The notes below the pieces were generated by a model, which had not been told where the DNA came from, searched no databases, and saw only the letters and a program-made list of their open reading frames with translations. A stretch of DNA of 64,000 bases from Novakomyces olei. Lineage: Eukaryota > Ascomycota > Novakomycetes > Novakomycetales > Novakomycetaceae. The stretch spans positions 1,442,001 to 1,506,000 of the forward strand of contig JADEYG010000007.1 of NCBI GenBank assembly GCA_016906335.1, read 5' to 3'. Within the stretch, counting starts at the first letter, position 1. Every line of letters starts with the position of its first letter. A program made the translations under genes and the position numbers. Positions 20,636-31,214 of the stretch are shown piece by piece.

Positions 20636-21161
20636 TTAGCATTGCGAATACACAAATTTTGCACGTACATCCTCCTCAAACCAGTCGCCCAGTGGCTCGG
20701 CAGCGGATCCAGCCTCAACACCTTCCAATTCAACGGCCTGTTGCTCGTACTCCTTCAGCTGCCCAGAGATATCGCTGTCCAGTGTAGGCGGAGTTGGCGT
20801 GGCCGGCTGAACCCAGGCCCTCGTGTGCTGCTCAGCGTCTGCAGCAGACGCCTTTGTGGGCTTGTAGCCCTTGATCTCTTTAATGTACAGATCCTGGATC
20901 AGGTTCTGGCGCATAGGCGCGATATGAAATGCCCGGCTTACAGAAAGCAATGGCTTCTAATTACACGAACCTCTCCGTACATGTCGCTCTGGGTCAATTG
21001 CGCTTTGCCGCAATTGATCCCATCACGAAAGCAGAAAGGCCAAGGTCAGTATTGCTATTCACAAGGCTAATTGTCTTTTCTCTTGCCAGTTCTGTGTCGG
21101 AAACCGCAGCAGACAGCATAAAATGTCTTACCATTGGCAGCGATCGGCGAACTGTGAACAT
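20636..21161 (-). CDS. ATP14: F1Fo-ATP synthase subunit h (Atp14)
   Basis: Exons 21161-21132 and 20956-20636 encode 116 aa. Exon 1 is 30 nt (MFTVRRSLPM) before a GTAAGA donor. The acceptor TAATTAG brings in KPLLSVSRAFHIAPMRQNLI, so the whole N-terminus reads as a cleavable mitochondrial presequence. The mature part, NLIQDLYIKEIKGYKPTKAS ... ISGQLKEYEQQAVELEG ... DWFEEDV, is the subunit h signature; subunit h is a peripheral-stalk component. The 175-nt intron sits between presequence halves. A 133-aa plus-strand reading frame over this region is its antisense shadow. Without exon 1 the gene would lack an ATG near the presequence, which supports the two-exon model. Confidence 0.88.
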
Positions 21162-21917
21162 GACGGCCGTCTCTGTGGATCGTACACAGGTCAATGCGAT
21201 AATGCTCGTAAAGGTACAAAGGACAAAAGGTCTTCGGATCCTGCTGAGCTTTTGGTCCGGGAGAAACTTACTGTTGTTGTTAGGGTTTTCGAAATGGATA
21301 ATTGTACGCCGTGCGTGTTATACAAAATGAATATTCTGTACCATTACTTGCCGTTTAACGGCTAATAATATACATATAAAAATATTTGAAAAACTCATTG
21401 TTCACAAATATAGAGTTAATTACAACCGAGTGAAATGAGATTTATAATTCAGAGTGCTGTTCCAATAGCATATTATATTATTTAATGTTTAAATAATATA
21501 ATAATAAATAATATAATAATAAATAATATAATAAAAATAGAATAATATTAAATAATATAATACAATATTAAAAAGAAAATAATATAATGATATATGTGTC
21601 GTGCGTCATAGGGACAATTATACAATTAAAACAATTTGCAAAATGCTATTGGAGGCACGAGCTCCAAGTCGGCACTAGACACAAAGGACCAATCTGCACA
21701 CCGATTATCAGTAGTTGACATATGCTTACTATGCGCTTGATATTACGTACCAAAAGATTAGAGGGTTAGATTTTGCCGACTGTATGCGCACGTTTTGGAA
21801 CTGGAACTTTTCTAATCTAAAAAGACGCCCACAAAGTTTTAATCGACTTGCGTGCGATATATTTGCATCGCCAAAAGACTTTGCGAATAGCTGTACCAAT
21901 TTATAATCTGAACGACA
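21162..21917. other. Divergent ATP14 / RSM22 spacer, AT-rich
   Basis: It contains an AATAATAT-type microsatellite at about 21478-21590. No gene seen. Confidence 0.6.
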
Positions 21918-23612
21918 ATGCATATTTTAAAGAGCAGACTCGTTAGAGCCTGCTGGTTTTGCCGTAACAGTCTGGGAAAAAGACCGTATGCCACTAGAGT
22001 GAACTCCCGACTGGCAACGATTGAGGAATGGGAACAAAATCAAAAGTCGGACGGGGCTGAAACGGAACAAGAGTCTTTTCTTTTTCGAGGTGATTTACCC
22101 GCGGTCGCACTTGGCCGCAAAAGGCACGGGATCATTCAATTGCCAGCGGCATTGAACGCGGCAGTTGATGATCTAGTAAAGGATAAGGCAGCGCTAAAAC
22201 AACGCGGTCGCGACTTCCACGAAGCACTAAACTACCGTCAGAAAAAAATGAATAACCCTAAAGCCGTAGACACTGCGTCTAAACTGCGCAAAATACCCAC
22301 AAAAGTACAGGATTTTTCTCTTGCTGATGTGGAGGCTTACACTGCTTACGTTCTACCCCGGGTCTATTCGCCGCTGGTGAGTATTATGAAGGAGGTACGG
22401 CAGCGGCTGAGTGAAGAGTTCCAACCGAGAACTATTCTTGATCTGGGGACAGGTCCTGGAGTCGCTGGGTTTGCCTTTCTCGATGCCTTTAAGCAGCACA
22501 AGGAATCATCGATCCATTTAGTTCAGCGCAACAGTTACATGCGGCAAATGACTCAGGATCTTTTGCGCAAAGTGCAGGCGAGTATGGGCGATTGGCCGTC
22601 ACTGACGGCGTCTTTTAGCTCAAGACTCCCTTCTCCGCGACTGAGGCAGTACGATGTTGTTTGCTGTGCCCATGCTCTGTTGGAAATGGACACTTTAAGG
22701 GAAAGGGATGCTTATATACGCCAAGTTTGGGAGCGAGTAGCGCCCGGTGGCGTGCTGATACTGTACGAAAGAGGGACGCCTCTTGGCTTTGAGGCTTTAG
22801 CCCGGGCCCGGCAGACTATGGTGCGATGTTTCCGAGTAGGACAGGAATATAGAGCATTAAACGAGGGAAAAGAAGAGGAAAACGAAACTGAAATCAAATC
22901 TGAAATAGACGAGAATGACACAAGTTCTGCTTCAGACCAAGAGCATATCGACACTGACTTTGGCCCCTACAAGCCGGCTAACGGCCATATTGTTGCTCCC
23001 TGTCCTCATGACAAAGAGTGCCCCATGTACGACAGGCCTTTACCCGTCCCCGGAGACAGGCGGGTGTGGTGTCATTTCGCACAAAAGTACAATCGGCCCA
23101 CGGCTGTTATGAGTATGCTCGGCACCCGGGAGCCTGTGGGTATTGCTGCCTACTCGTACTGTATAATACGCAAAGATCTGGCTAGACCAGCTGTGCCTGA
23201 CGAGCCCTTTGCTTCTGCTCTAGAGGCAGCTGATGATAGGGGGATGGTGAGTGCAAGCTACGCCTGGCCTCGAGTGGTGAGGCCACCTTTAAAAAGGCAC
23301 AAGCATGTTCAAATAGACGTGTGTACGGAACCGGGGGCAATTGAGCGACAGGTCTTTACAAAGGCTCAGGGGCCTTTGCTATACAAGGCAGCCAGGAAAT
23401 GCCGATGGGGAGATTTGTTTCCGTTTGAGCCCAAGGCAATTAGTCGAGCAGGAAGGATGCAGAGCAAGTCTTTGGAGAGAATTAGTATTCCAGACATATC
23501 AAGTACTGTAGAAGCGGAGGACTTGGGCGAAGGAGACGGGGATAAGACGGCTCAAGTGGCATTTTTGCGACGCAAGAGACACAGAACCCGTCAACAAAAG
23601 CAAGTTTCGTAG
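21918..23612 (+). CDS. RSM22: Mitochondrial ribosome assembly factor Rsm22 (METTL17-like)
   Basis: A single exon of 564 aa. It begins with a presequence-like MHILKSRLVRACWFCRNS. A class-I methyltransferase core follows, with motif I ILDLGTGPGVAGFAFLDAF (about residue 172) and PGGVLILYERGTP. The hallmark cysteines PCPHDKECPMY and VWCHFAQKY bind an iron-sulphur cluster in METTL17/Rsm22 proteins. Rsm22 is needed for mitochondrial small-subunit assembly and mitochondrial translation. In fission yeast it is made as an Rsm22-Cox11 fusion; here the frame stops at 23612 with no Cox11 part, so the fusion is absent. An acidic insertion (EGKEEENETEIKSEIDENDT) splits the C-terminal half. Confidence 0.9.
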   Translation: MHILKSRLVRACWFCRNSLGKRPYATRVNSRLATIEEWEQNQKSDGAETEQESFLFRGDLPAVALGRKRHGIIQLPAALNAAVDDLVKDKAALKQRGRDFHEALNYRQKKMNNPKAVDTASKLRKIPTKVQDFSLADVEAYTAYVLPRVYSPLVSIMKEVRQRLSEEFQPRTILDLGTGPGVAGFAFLDAFKQHKESSIHLVQRNSYMRQMTQDLLRKVQASMGDWPSLTASFSSRLPSPRLRQYDVVCCAHALLEMDTLRERDAYIRQVWERVAPGGVLILYERGTPLGFEALARARQTMVRCFRVGQEYRALNEGKEEENETEIKSEIDENDTSSASDQEHIDTDFGPYKPANGHIVAPCPHDKECPMYDRPLPVPGDRRVWCHFAQKYNRPTAVMSMLGTREPVGIAAYSYCIIRKDLARPAVPDEPFASALEAADDRGMVSASYAWPRVVRPPLKRHKHVQIDVCTEPGAIERQVFTKAQGPLLYKAARKCRWGDLFPFEPKAISRAGRMQSKSLERISIPDISSTVEAEDLGEGDGDKTAQVAFLRRKRHRTRQQKQVS

Positions 23613-23723
23613 ACACTCAAGTCGAAATTAGCATTTAGACAATATCATCTATTCATTCAACATCTATTTATTTAAAGCCTATATATCGACAGAAACACGT
23701 GAATCCATAAATTACTATGCAAA

Positions 23724-25111
23724 TCACGGCTTTGCCGCGATAGAGTGCACCATCTCCTCCTTGAGGATCATTTGACGTGTGCTCTCTATTTTACCCAGCA
23801 GACTCGTAATGTTCGCCGACCATTCGTTGAGTACATCGTTCGCAGACTTGCGCTTGGCAAAAGAAATCCGTCTAGCAGGCCGATCGATTCGTGCATAGAT
23901 AGTTCCGGCCGTGACCATTTGCGATAAAAAGCGTTCAGTTTCCGCATCGTCCAGGTCCAATAACTGATTCAAACGATCACATTCGATACGCTCATAGTAC
24001 ATGGCAACAATACGCACGTTATGCTCGATTACCCGGCAGCGTAGATCCGCCCAGCGCTGCTCGCCCTTGGCATCGCCGGTGCGAAAGACCTCAACTTGGC
24101 GGAACTCTGGCCCATAGATTTCAGCGATACGGGGCCACCGCATTAGTTCGCGGGCAGTAAAGCTCTTGAGCAGCTCATTATGTACAGGCAGCGATTCAAG
24201 GGCCGGGTCTTGTGCTACACGGTGCAGCAAATCATTCTGTTCGTTCCCGTACTCGGCCAAAACTACGAAATAAACAACGTTGCAAAGCACCTCTCGGTAC
24301 TTTTGTGCGTCATCGCGAACCAGAGGAGTGTCTGCTACAGCACGATAGTACTTGCATACATCCAGGTAGCGATCGTCGTGCAGTCCGATACGGATTTGCT
24401 GTTCATAGTACTTTAGTTTCAGGTCCTGAACGGACGGGTCGCTAAAGTACTTTGTACTTATTTTGCGCCCAAATACTCCCGCCATATAGTAATCGCCCTG
24501 GGTCAGATAGAGCCGTACCTGGTCCAGGATAAACTCTGTTTTTTCCCTCGGCTCAATGGACCCATAAGTCTCCACTGGCTCAGCACAAAGAATATCCGCA
24601 GCAGCTTTCGTATCGCCCTCTGCCTCACGGAGCTCAGACAGTTTCCGTGTAAGCCGTGCACGTTCGACCTCGACATAGATTTTGGCTTCTGTAATAGTGC
24701 GCAGACACTCTATCAGCTGCACACGGGCATCACGGTCCGGAGCACGGTCAATCAGCTCCATTGCCCGCTGTACCATAGCCGTCATACTCTGCTTGATTTG
24801 TCCATGTTTTTTGCTGAAAAGAAGCAGCTGCTCTTGCAGCTGCTTCCAGTCGCCAGCCTGATAGCAGAGATTGACTACCGCCACCAAGAGCCGCGTAGTA
24901 GAAGCCGTGTCTGAAGCCTGGCGTGCCTGCTTTTCCAAAACAGCCAATCGATCAAGAGCAGACTGCAAATTGCTCTATAAACAATTGTTAATATGCCACT
25001 GCAGATAGACACGCAGAGTCTTACCTGTGCAGTCTCCTCAATCACTGGAAGCTGCTCATCGAGTATCGCGGTATAATCCTTGTCCGCCTTCTTCAACCGT
25101 CCGTCCGCCAT
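23724..25111 (-). CDS. RPN5: 26S proteasome lid subunit Rpn5
   Basis: Exons 25111-25025 and 24974-23724 give 445 aa, the normal Rpn5 length. Exon 1 is MADGRLKKADKDYTAILDEQ ... IEETAQ; a 50-nt intron (GTAAGA ... TATAG) precedes SNLQSALDRLAVLEKQARQA, matching the Rpn5/PSMD12 N-terminal helices. The C-terminal half has the PCI winged-helix region (EIYGPEFRQ ... HNVRIVAMYYERI ... FLSQMVTAGTIYARIDRPA). Rpn5 scaffolds the lid of the regulatory particle and contacts Rpn8/Rpn11. It is convergent with RSM22 with only 111 bp between the stops, and divergent from the ureidoglycolate lyase gene. Confidence 0.93.
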
Positions 25112-25573
25112 GGCGTACGTAATTGCTGCAAAAGATATTATTATGCGTTTTATTGTTCGTGTTGTGTCATACATGAATATATCACAGAGTACGTTCTATT
25201 CTGTAGGAATCTAAGGTAGAGTACAGCATAAAGCGTAGAGTACCGTAAAAAGTAGTATAAAGTGTAGAGGACAGTATAGAGCTTAGTATAAATTGTAGAC
25301 TACAATATAAAGTGCGAGCAAAGTATAAAGTGCGAGTACAGTATTAAGTGTAAAGTATACAACTTTGGAGCCGAGCAAAGTTAGACACGGATTTTGTACG
25401 CTGCTCCATAGTATTACCAGTGTGGACTTGACCACAAAATGTGTATAAATACGTATATTATAATGTATATAAAATGCGCGCTGGCCAGTGCATTGTGTAT
25501 AATAAACATCTCGAAATTGTAGAGTACGGCAGGCAGAGTATTATGGCATTTTGCTAGACTAACGTGATAAAGT
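25112..25573. other. Divergent promoter with imperfect AGTATAAAGTGTAGAG repeats
   Basis: About 25200-25360 is built of imperfect copies of a roughly 20-bp unit around AGTATAAAGTGTAGAGTAC. The remainder is AT-rich. No gene. Confidence 0.65.
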
Positions 25574-26290
25574 ATGGCGCGGATTCAGCTTGAGCCACTC
25601 ACGCGTGACTCGTTTCGCGAGTTTGGGTCTGTGCTGGAGTATAGTCCGGGCGAGAGTGGCAGTGCGCAGCTGCGTGTTGTTAAGGCCAATCAAGGTTCTG
25701 CGGATAAAGTGCTGGACGTTAGTATTGCGGTGGACGACTACTCTAAATCGGCACCGTCAAAGGCTCCTTCGCGACCAGTATGGAACGTCTTTTATGCACG
25801 GAAAAGAGAATTACGGAACATTGGCGGCGCTCTGGTTTACGATCTTGCTGCAATCGAGCGCCATCCTTTTACCACACAAACATTTGTGCCTTTGGCTCGT
25901 GCAGCCAAAGAACCAGCGTACGTTGTAGTCGTGTCCCGCACCGATCCGCGTGGACACAATTGGGCCAAGGAAGCATCGAGCAGTGTGCGTGCGTTTGTAG
26001 CACGGGGAGGTAAGCTACAAAATTAAAGGGGACAGAAAAGAAGAAAACTAATAAATATTATAAAAATATAAAAATATAAATGATGAGAAGACATCTAATA
26101 ACCACTAGACCAGGGAGTCACTTATGCCCCCAATACCTGGCATTCGCCCATAATCGCTGTAGGCGAGGATACAATGTTTGCCGCGTTCCAGTTTGAGAAT
26201 GGCGTGGCTCGTGAAGACACTGATGATCTACTGGTGCAGGGGGCCTGTGTAGAAATTGAAATGAATCTTTTGGCGGAAGCAAAGTTATAG
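25574..26290 (+). CDS. DAL3: Ureidoglycolate lyase
   Basis: Exons 25574-26009 and 26109-26290 give 205 aa. Family blocks are RIQLEPLTRDSFREFGSVLE near the N-terminus, VYDLAAIERHPFTTQTFVPL (conserved HP-x-x-x-QTF), YVVVVSRTDPRG, then after the 99-nt intron GVTYAPNTWHSPIIAVGE with the catalytic-region TWH. The acceptor at 26108 (CCACTAG) is chosen because it alone keeps phase and yields the expected Gly-x-Gln-Gly-Val-x-Tyr. The enzyme splits ureidoglycolate to glyoxylate and urea, the last step of allantoin use. No other purine-catabolism gene lies nearby, so the gene is not in a DAL-type cluster here. Confidence 0.92.
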
Positions 26291-26819
26291 ACTGCCCTTG
26301 GCGAATACTCGAGGAATTGGTACGAGATATGATGAACAGAAAACGTACATATCTTTATACAGTGTACATATACAAATATAATATGAGATTCAAAAGCTCA
26401 GTGCCCACATGAAACCACGATGTACTAATTACCTAGTCCAACATTGTGACCCAATGAGACTCTAAAATATTTCCCCAATTGGCACAATTTACCAACCTGC
26501 AGCTAACGATGCCAAAGCACCCAGAGCTGCTCAACAGAAAAGACTTGCCGAAAAACAAAAACCAGAGCTATGAAAATGCCGTAATCACGATAGAGGACGA
26601 AATATGGAATAGAAAAGCAGTAGAAAGCAGGAAACAACCGGGCTGCCATGAGCATGTATGACCAAAAAAATTAATAAAGTATGATAGTTCAAAAACCTGA
26701 TGACGAGGGAGGATAAAACATTAAAAAACCGTCAAAACAAAAACCATAAAAAAAGAAAAGCAATTGATATGAACCCAACCCATTTATACTCCAGTAAAAG
26801 TATATCGCTTTTCCAAACT
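26291..26819. other. Intergenic, convergent 3' ends
   Basis: Short open stretches (for example 26479-26661) are Lys/Asn-rich and look like chance frames in AT-rich DNA. No gene is supported. Confidence 0.5.
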
Positions 26820-28481
26820 TTACCCTCGTCGCCAGTACGCTGTGACCCTATGCCAACCACGACTCAGTCTACTGTTGCCCGAAATTTGTGCCTCTCCATC
26901 TTCTTCGAGCAACGGTGTCTGCTCTGACGCCGAGGCGGGTGTACCTGTCTCCCCGCTATTGGCAAAGGCCAAACTGATATCCCTTTTGCAAATAGGACAA
27001 ACTTTCCGCCGGGTCGTAAGCCAGGGAGTCACACAAGCCTCGTGGTACTCGTGGCCACAGGGCAGCACGACTACACGGTCCCCTGGTTCAAAAGAGCCCA
27101 GGCAGATAACACAGTCCACTGCGGGCGGCTGAGTTTGTGAGGAGCCGGGCAATAGAGATTCTAACGGCTCAGCGGGTACAGAGCCGCTTTGCTCAGCAGA
27201 ATCTGGGGCAGCAGACCCGCAATTTCGAGACTCGTTCTCTGTTTCAGTCGCAGCTTCATTTGTCTGCTTTGCTCCTTGAATGCGAACGTGTAATCGCTGT
27301 ACCGTTTCCGGTGAAGCAATCTCCCTTTTCCGCATTCGCCGCCGTTGTAAATAAAGGATCAAGTAGACGAAAAGAAGAGTAGAGAGTGGTGAAAAAATAA
27401 TGAAAATAATCGTGTCTTTAAGCGGCCACACTGCCACACTGTCATCGTACGTCAACTCGAGTTCCAGTGTTGATCCAGATGGTGCAATCTCTTGTGCCCG
27501 GCGCAGCAAAAGGTAGTCGCCATAAGTTATAAACATGGCAGAAGTATAAACATCAGAGGTATCCCCCGAGGCGTACATTGTAATCAGACCTTCAAAGGCA
27601 CTAGCTGCATTATCAGCGACTATTACGCCACTGTACCCTGCCTGCTGAGCAAGACGAGACTTTTCCACAAAATTGCATTCGCCTCGGACAACGAGGCGCC
27701 AAGTGCCATTACGAGGGTCCGCCTGACCACTGCCGTAAGCGTCCCGGCACCCGGTATCGGGACTGCTCGGCAGCTGTAAACGGACACGGGCCCGTTCAGC
27801 ATCGTGGGGTATAGGACTCGGACCGTAAGCTGCCAGACGGGCAATAAAGCCAAAGACTTTACCGTTTATTGCCGATGCTTCTGCTCCAGACCCGTCTTCT
27901 TTTTCGTCCTTGTTTACGTCTTTGTCTTCTTTTTCGTCTTTGTTTCCGTTTCCAGTCTCTTCTTGCAGGTTAGATCCCTGTTTGTTTCTTTCACTAGCGC
28001 CTATCTCAACCCCGTATTCCCCTCCAAACTCGTCCCCCATCTCCCACTCAGACTCGAGCCATGATCGTTTCAGCCAATCGCTGTTGTCTTCATCCGCGAT
28101 TGGAGCTGCGGCCGCTGCCTCGTTGGCCCATTCTGCAGGACCTGTTAAATTAACAGTGACAGCAATATCGACTCCAAAAGTATTGAAAAAAGGGAGCGAG
28201 GCAAAAAGCACGGAAGCCTTTTCCGAAGCAAACTTGTAACCCTCACTGACACTGCTTTTAACACTGCCCAAGCGTACGGGAAGAGCAAAACTAACGCCGG
28301 TCCCTACTGCCAGTACCCCACGCTCAAACAGCTTTGCTCCCGTTTCAGCGTCCGCGGAGTCTGCGGCTAAAGGCACAGCTGCGGCTAACGTCACGGGCAG
28401 TGTTGTGCACAATACTGGGTATAATAGTACAAGACACAAAAGGAAGCGCCGGCACCGATGAGGTGCAGATGCCACCTTCAT
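26820..28481 (-). CDS. PA-TM-RING E3 ubiquitin ligase
   Basis: A single exon of 553 aa. A signal peptide (LLCLVLLYPVLCTTLPVTLA, about 14-33) leads into a lumenal region with a protease-associated domain (about 205-335: KVFGFIARLAAYGPS, NFVEKSRLAQQAGYSGVIV, SAMFITYGDYLLLRRA). One membrane span follows (about 357-379), then a cytosolic part with a RING-H2 finger (about 457-498, CVICLGSF ... CGHEYHEACV ... CPICK; C-x2-C-x13-C-x-H-x2-H-x2-C-x10-C-x2-C, wait pattern C3H2C3). This is the RNF13/RNF167 layout, used to ubiquitinate membrane cargo in the Golgi-endosome-vacuole route. A Lys/Asp/Glu repeat (about 178-196) interrupts the PA domain. Specific substrates cannot be inferred. Confidence 0.9.
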   Translation of the reverse strand: MKVASAPHRCRRFLLCLVLLYPVLCTTLPVTLAAAVPLAADSADAETGAKLFERGVLAVGTGVSFALPVRLGSVKSSVSEGYKFASEKASVLFASLPFFNTFGVDIAVTVNLTGPAEWANEAAAAAPIADEDNSDWLKRSWLESEWEMGDEFGGEYGVEIGASERNKQGSNLQEETGNGNKDEKEDKDVNKDEKEDGSGAEASAINGKVFGFIARLAAYGPSPIPHDAERARVRLQLPSSPDTGCRDAYGSGQADPRNGTWRLVVRGECNFVEKSRLAQQAGYSGVIVADNAASAFEGLITMYASGDTSDVYTSAMFITYGDYLLLRRAQEIAPSGSTLELELTYDDSVAVWPLKDTIIFIIFSPLSTLLFVYLILYLQRRRMRKREIASPETVQRLHVRIQGAKQTNEAATETENESRNCGSAAPDSAEQSGSVPAEPLESLLPGSSQTQPPAVDCVICLGSFEPGDRVVVLPCGHEYHEACVTPWLTTRRKVCPICKRDISLAFANSGETGTPASASEQTPLLEEDGEAQISGNSRLSRGWHRVTAYWRRG

Positions 28482-29834
28482 TGTGCTGGCAAGTGATCGG
28501 CCCTTGTCTTTTGCAGTGTTACTTTTATTAAAGTTCGAGGTTAATCACGTGGGTGTTTCACAAGTGACGTTAATTTTAAAGTAACGCAGAGTGTGGTGAG
28601 AGTGGTTACTTGTTTTGCAGGTTTGTGTTTTGCCGGTCAATAAGAATATTACTCTATAAAAATTGGTTTAAATTAATTTATAATTAAATTTATATTTAAA
28701 CTTAAATTGAATTTAAATTAAATTCAAATACTAAACTGGTGACTGAGGAGGTTAAAATTCTAATTTTGACCATATTTATTCGACAACATAAAGTTTGTGC
28801 CGGTCCACGTTACCACACATCGAACCTTGTTCCATGAATATTAAGAATAAATTTGGTCAACACTAGGAATCTACTGGTGTAATGTACGCAAGTATGCCTG
28901 CCGAATACTTTAGTACGCAACATACTCCTTATAGCACGGTATACTTTTTGTACACATCACAGAATTTACATGTTCAATGGAGCAACAAATAATGTATTAG
29001 CGGTGTATGGCACATAAAAATATTTAGTCTGAAATAATGGCTCCAACCTCTGCAAGTTTGTCTGTAACAAGATACGACAAGGCTTTGCACCCTCATCTTT
29101 TGCTGCCACAATTCCTAACTGCACATAACCGGACCCGAAGATTGAACGGGTTTCCGTATAGAATTTCCCTTCTTCCATCGGCGTATATCGGCATACACGC
29201 CGAATACAAACAAAAGATTTATTTTCCATCCACCAGGACTGAAGCATGCCATGTATCAGACACATATCTGCAATAGATGCCAAAAGGCAAACGACAAGAA
29301 TAGCGTATCAGACAGAGCGACTCACACTTTGCACATGGCGAAAAAACTGAAACGAAAAACAATGCGCAAGCATTGCAGTAGTAGTAGAAGCATTTGTTGA
29401 CAACTGGTCGGCTGTTGAAAAGAAAATCCATAAAGATTGAAGATTGATCGAAGGATAATCTAATCATGATAAAAATCGTCTTTTGCAAACAACAATGTGC
29501 CGCTGTTGAATGAATAGTGAAGTATACAAAAATTAACAGACTAGAGTAAAGGTTTACGAAGTCTACATATTTGCTGTAAAACAATTTCTGGGCAAATATA
29601 TAAAGCTTTCGTAAAGTCCCTATTGGATACTGAAATTCAATTGTTTTCAAAACCTTGCGTCTTGCGGTACATCAACTTTCTCCGCGGCAGCCTTCTCCCT
29701 GCTAAAAAAGGTATGAAAAATAAAAATTTAAGCAGAAATAAAAATTAAATAAAATTAAATAAAAACAAAATCAAATGGTCAAAAATGAGTAAAGACCTTC
29801 CAATGCCCCTGGTTTCAATTTGGACCCTCCTAAA
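28482..29834. other. 1.35-kb region of uncertain content
   Basis: It holds the RING-ligase upstream region, an AT-rich near-palindromic patch (about 28660-28730) and minus-strand open stretches (28966-29283 and 29219-29650) that I cannot assign. Next to the casein kinase stop there are two short protein-like minus-strand segments (see findings). Confidence 0.5.
28966..29283 (-). CDS. Unassigned minus-strand open frame, possible terminal exon
   Basis: An open frame of 105 aa. Its middle (FYTETRSIFGSGYVQLGIVA, then RILLQTNLQRLEPLFQTKYF) looks more protein-like than most chance frames nearby and ends at a TAA in AT-rich DNA. It overlaps another open frame (29219-29650) in a different phase. I recognise no domain. 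It could be the last exon of a small gene or a decayed fragment. Confidence 0.2.
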   Translation of the reverse strand: MASIADMCLIHGMLQSWWMENKSFVCIRRVCRYTPMEEGKFYTETRSIFGSGYVQLGIVAAKDEGAKPCRILLQTNLQRLEPLFQTKYFYVPYTANTLFVAPLNM

Positions 29835-31214
29835 CTAGTACCATCCCGTATTCCCTTCGTCTGGTAACTTTCCACCTTGTGGCTGTGGTGCTTGAGGCTG
29901 TTGTAACGGTTTCGAAGAGCTTCTCAGCATGCGATCACTACCCGGAGCCGATCCTACTGGAACATTGACCTGTAAAGAAGATCCATCTGCCCCCGGGGTT
30001 CCACTGGAGACTGGTAAAGGTGACTGCGACAAGAAAGGAACGTAATTGTTGTTTGCTCGAGCCATTGCTACGGGATCTTGAGTGGCTACTTTACGTCTTG
30101 GTGGGTTGACCTGTCCAGTGGGGCGCATACCAGGGCCTAGAGGCAATTGCTGAGGCACTGGAGGAGACGCATGAGCTTGAGCTTGCTGCTGTTGCTGTTG
30201 CTGCACATACGCATCGTGATCCGGTACTTGAGCTCCGCCTGGTCCGGTTGCCGGCTGAGAGATATTTGCACCAGCCGGAGAAGCAGGAGCGTTAGGTTTG
30301 TCCTTGCCGCCTCCAGCCTGTGAATATTTGAAAATAGTCCAGTCAAAAACATAATCGTATTGGAATCCTTCACGGATAAAAAGGTCTCGGAACAGCTTGC
30401 GCAGATATATATAATCCGGTTTATCATCAAACCGCAAACTCTTTGTGTAATTCAAAAAGATGCTAAACTCATGGGGAAACCCACGGCACAGTGTATCTGT
30501 GGTAGTCATCATCTTTTTCTCCATAATACGATCGTACTTTTGCTTCTTTGTAGCTGCCTTGAGCCCCTGCCAAGGCAGTTGACCTCGGCAAAAGTACATT
30601 AGCACGTAGCCAAGCGACTCAAGATCGTCACGTCGGCTCTGCTCAATTCCAAGATGCGTATTTATGGAAGCGTACCGCGCAGTCCCCGTAAGGTTCTTGT
30701 TCTCGCGGTAAGGGATATGCAGGTAAGTTTTAGGGTCCCGGTATTTCTTGGCAAGTCCGAAATCGATCACGTTTACCTGATTACCGCGCTTCGCGATGCC
30801 CATAAGAAAATTATCGGGCTTGATGTCCCGATGGATAAAAGACTTTGTGTGAATATACTCGATACGGGAAATGAGCTGATCTGCCAGCAAAAGCACGGTT
30901 TTGAGAGAAAACTTGCGTGAGCAAAAATTAAACAGATCCTCCAAGCTCGGCCCGAGCAGATCCATCACCATAGCATTGTAGTCGCACTCCGTCCCGAACC
31001 ATCGCACAAACGGGATTCCTATCCCGCCCGAAAGAGCCTTGTAAACACGGTATTCATACTCGAGTTGCGGGTGCTTTGCTTTGACTGATTCGAGCTTGAT
31101 GGCAATTTCCTCGCCCGATATAATATTCGTGCCCAGGTAGATATCTCCAAACGATCCTGAACCGATCTTGCGGCCGATGCGGTACTTACTGCCTACACGA
31201 AGATCCAGAGTCAT
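29835..31214 (-). CDS. HRR25: Casein kinase 1 (Hrr25/Hhp1, delta/epsilon type)
   Basis: A single exon of 459 aa. The kinase domain spans about residues 9-285, with [14 protein letters not shown] (P-loop), AIKLE (lysine), [12 protein letters not shown] (catalytic loop), [10 protein letters not shown] and the CK1-specific [20 protein letters not shown], where SIN replaces APE. The tail (about 300-459) is Gln/Pro/Gly-rich, as in Hrr25/Hhp1 rather than the palmitoylated Yck type. CK1 delta/epsilon kinases act in DNA repair, ribosome biogenesis, vesicle traffic, meiotic cohesin control and autophagy. The frame ends in NTGWY with a TAG; sequence right behind may hold further exons. It is divergent from the Zn-cluster gene at 31792. 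Confidence 0.95.
   Translation of the reverse strand: MTLDLRVGSKYRIGRKIGSGSFGDIYLGTNIISGEEIAIKLESVKAKHPQLEYEYRVYKALSGGIGIPFVRWFGTECDYNAMVMDLLGPSLEDLFNFCSRKFSLKTVLLLADQLISRIEYIHTKSFIHRDIKPDNFLMGIAKRGNQVNVIDFGLAKKYRDPKTYLHIPYRENKNLTGTARYASINTHLGIEQSRRDDLESLGYVLMYFCRGQLPWQGLKAATKKQKYDRIMEKKMMTTTDTLCRGFPHEFSIFLNYTKSLRFDDKPDYIYLRKLFRDLFIREGFQYDYVFDWTIFKYSQAGGGKDKPNAPASPAGANISQPATGPGGAQVPDHDAYVQQQQQQQAQAHASPPVPQQLPLGPGMRPTGQVNPPRRKVATQDPVAMARANNNYVPFLSQSPLPVSSGTPGADGSSLQVNVPVGSAPGSDRMLRSSSKPLQQPQAPQPQGGKLPDEGNTGWY

Noticed and set aside
20929-21330. 133-codon plus-strand frame over ATP14
   Set aside because: It covers the ATP14 presequence exon and intron in antisense; the ATP14 model explains the region and the plus peptide matches nothing known.
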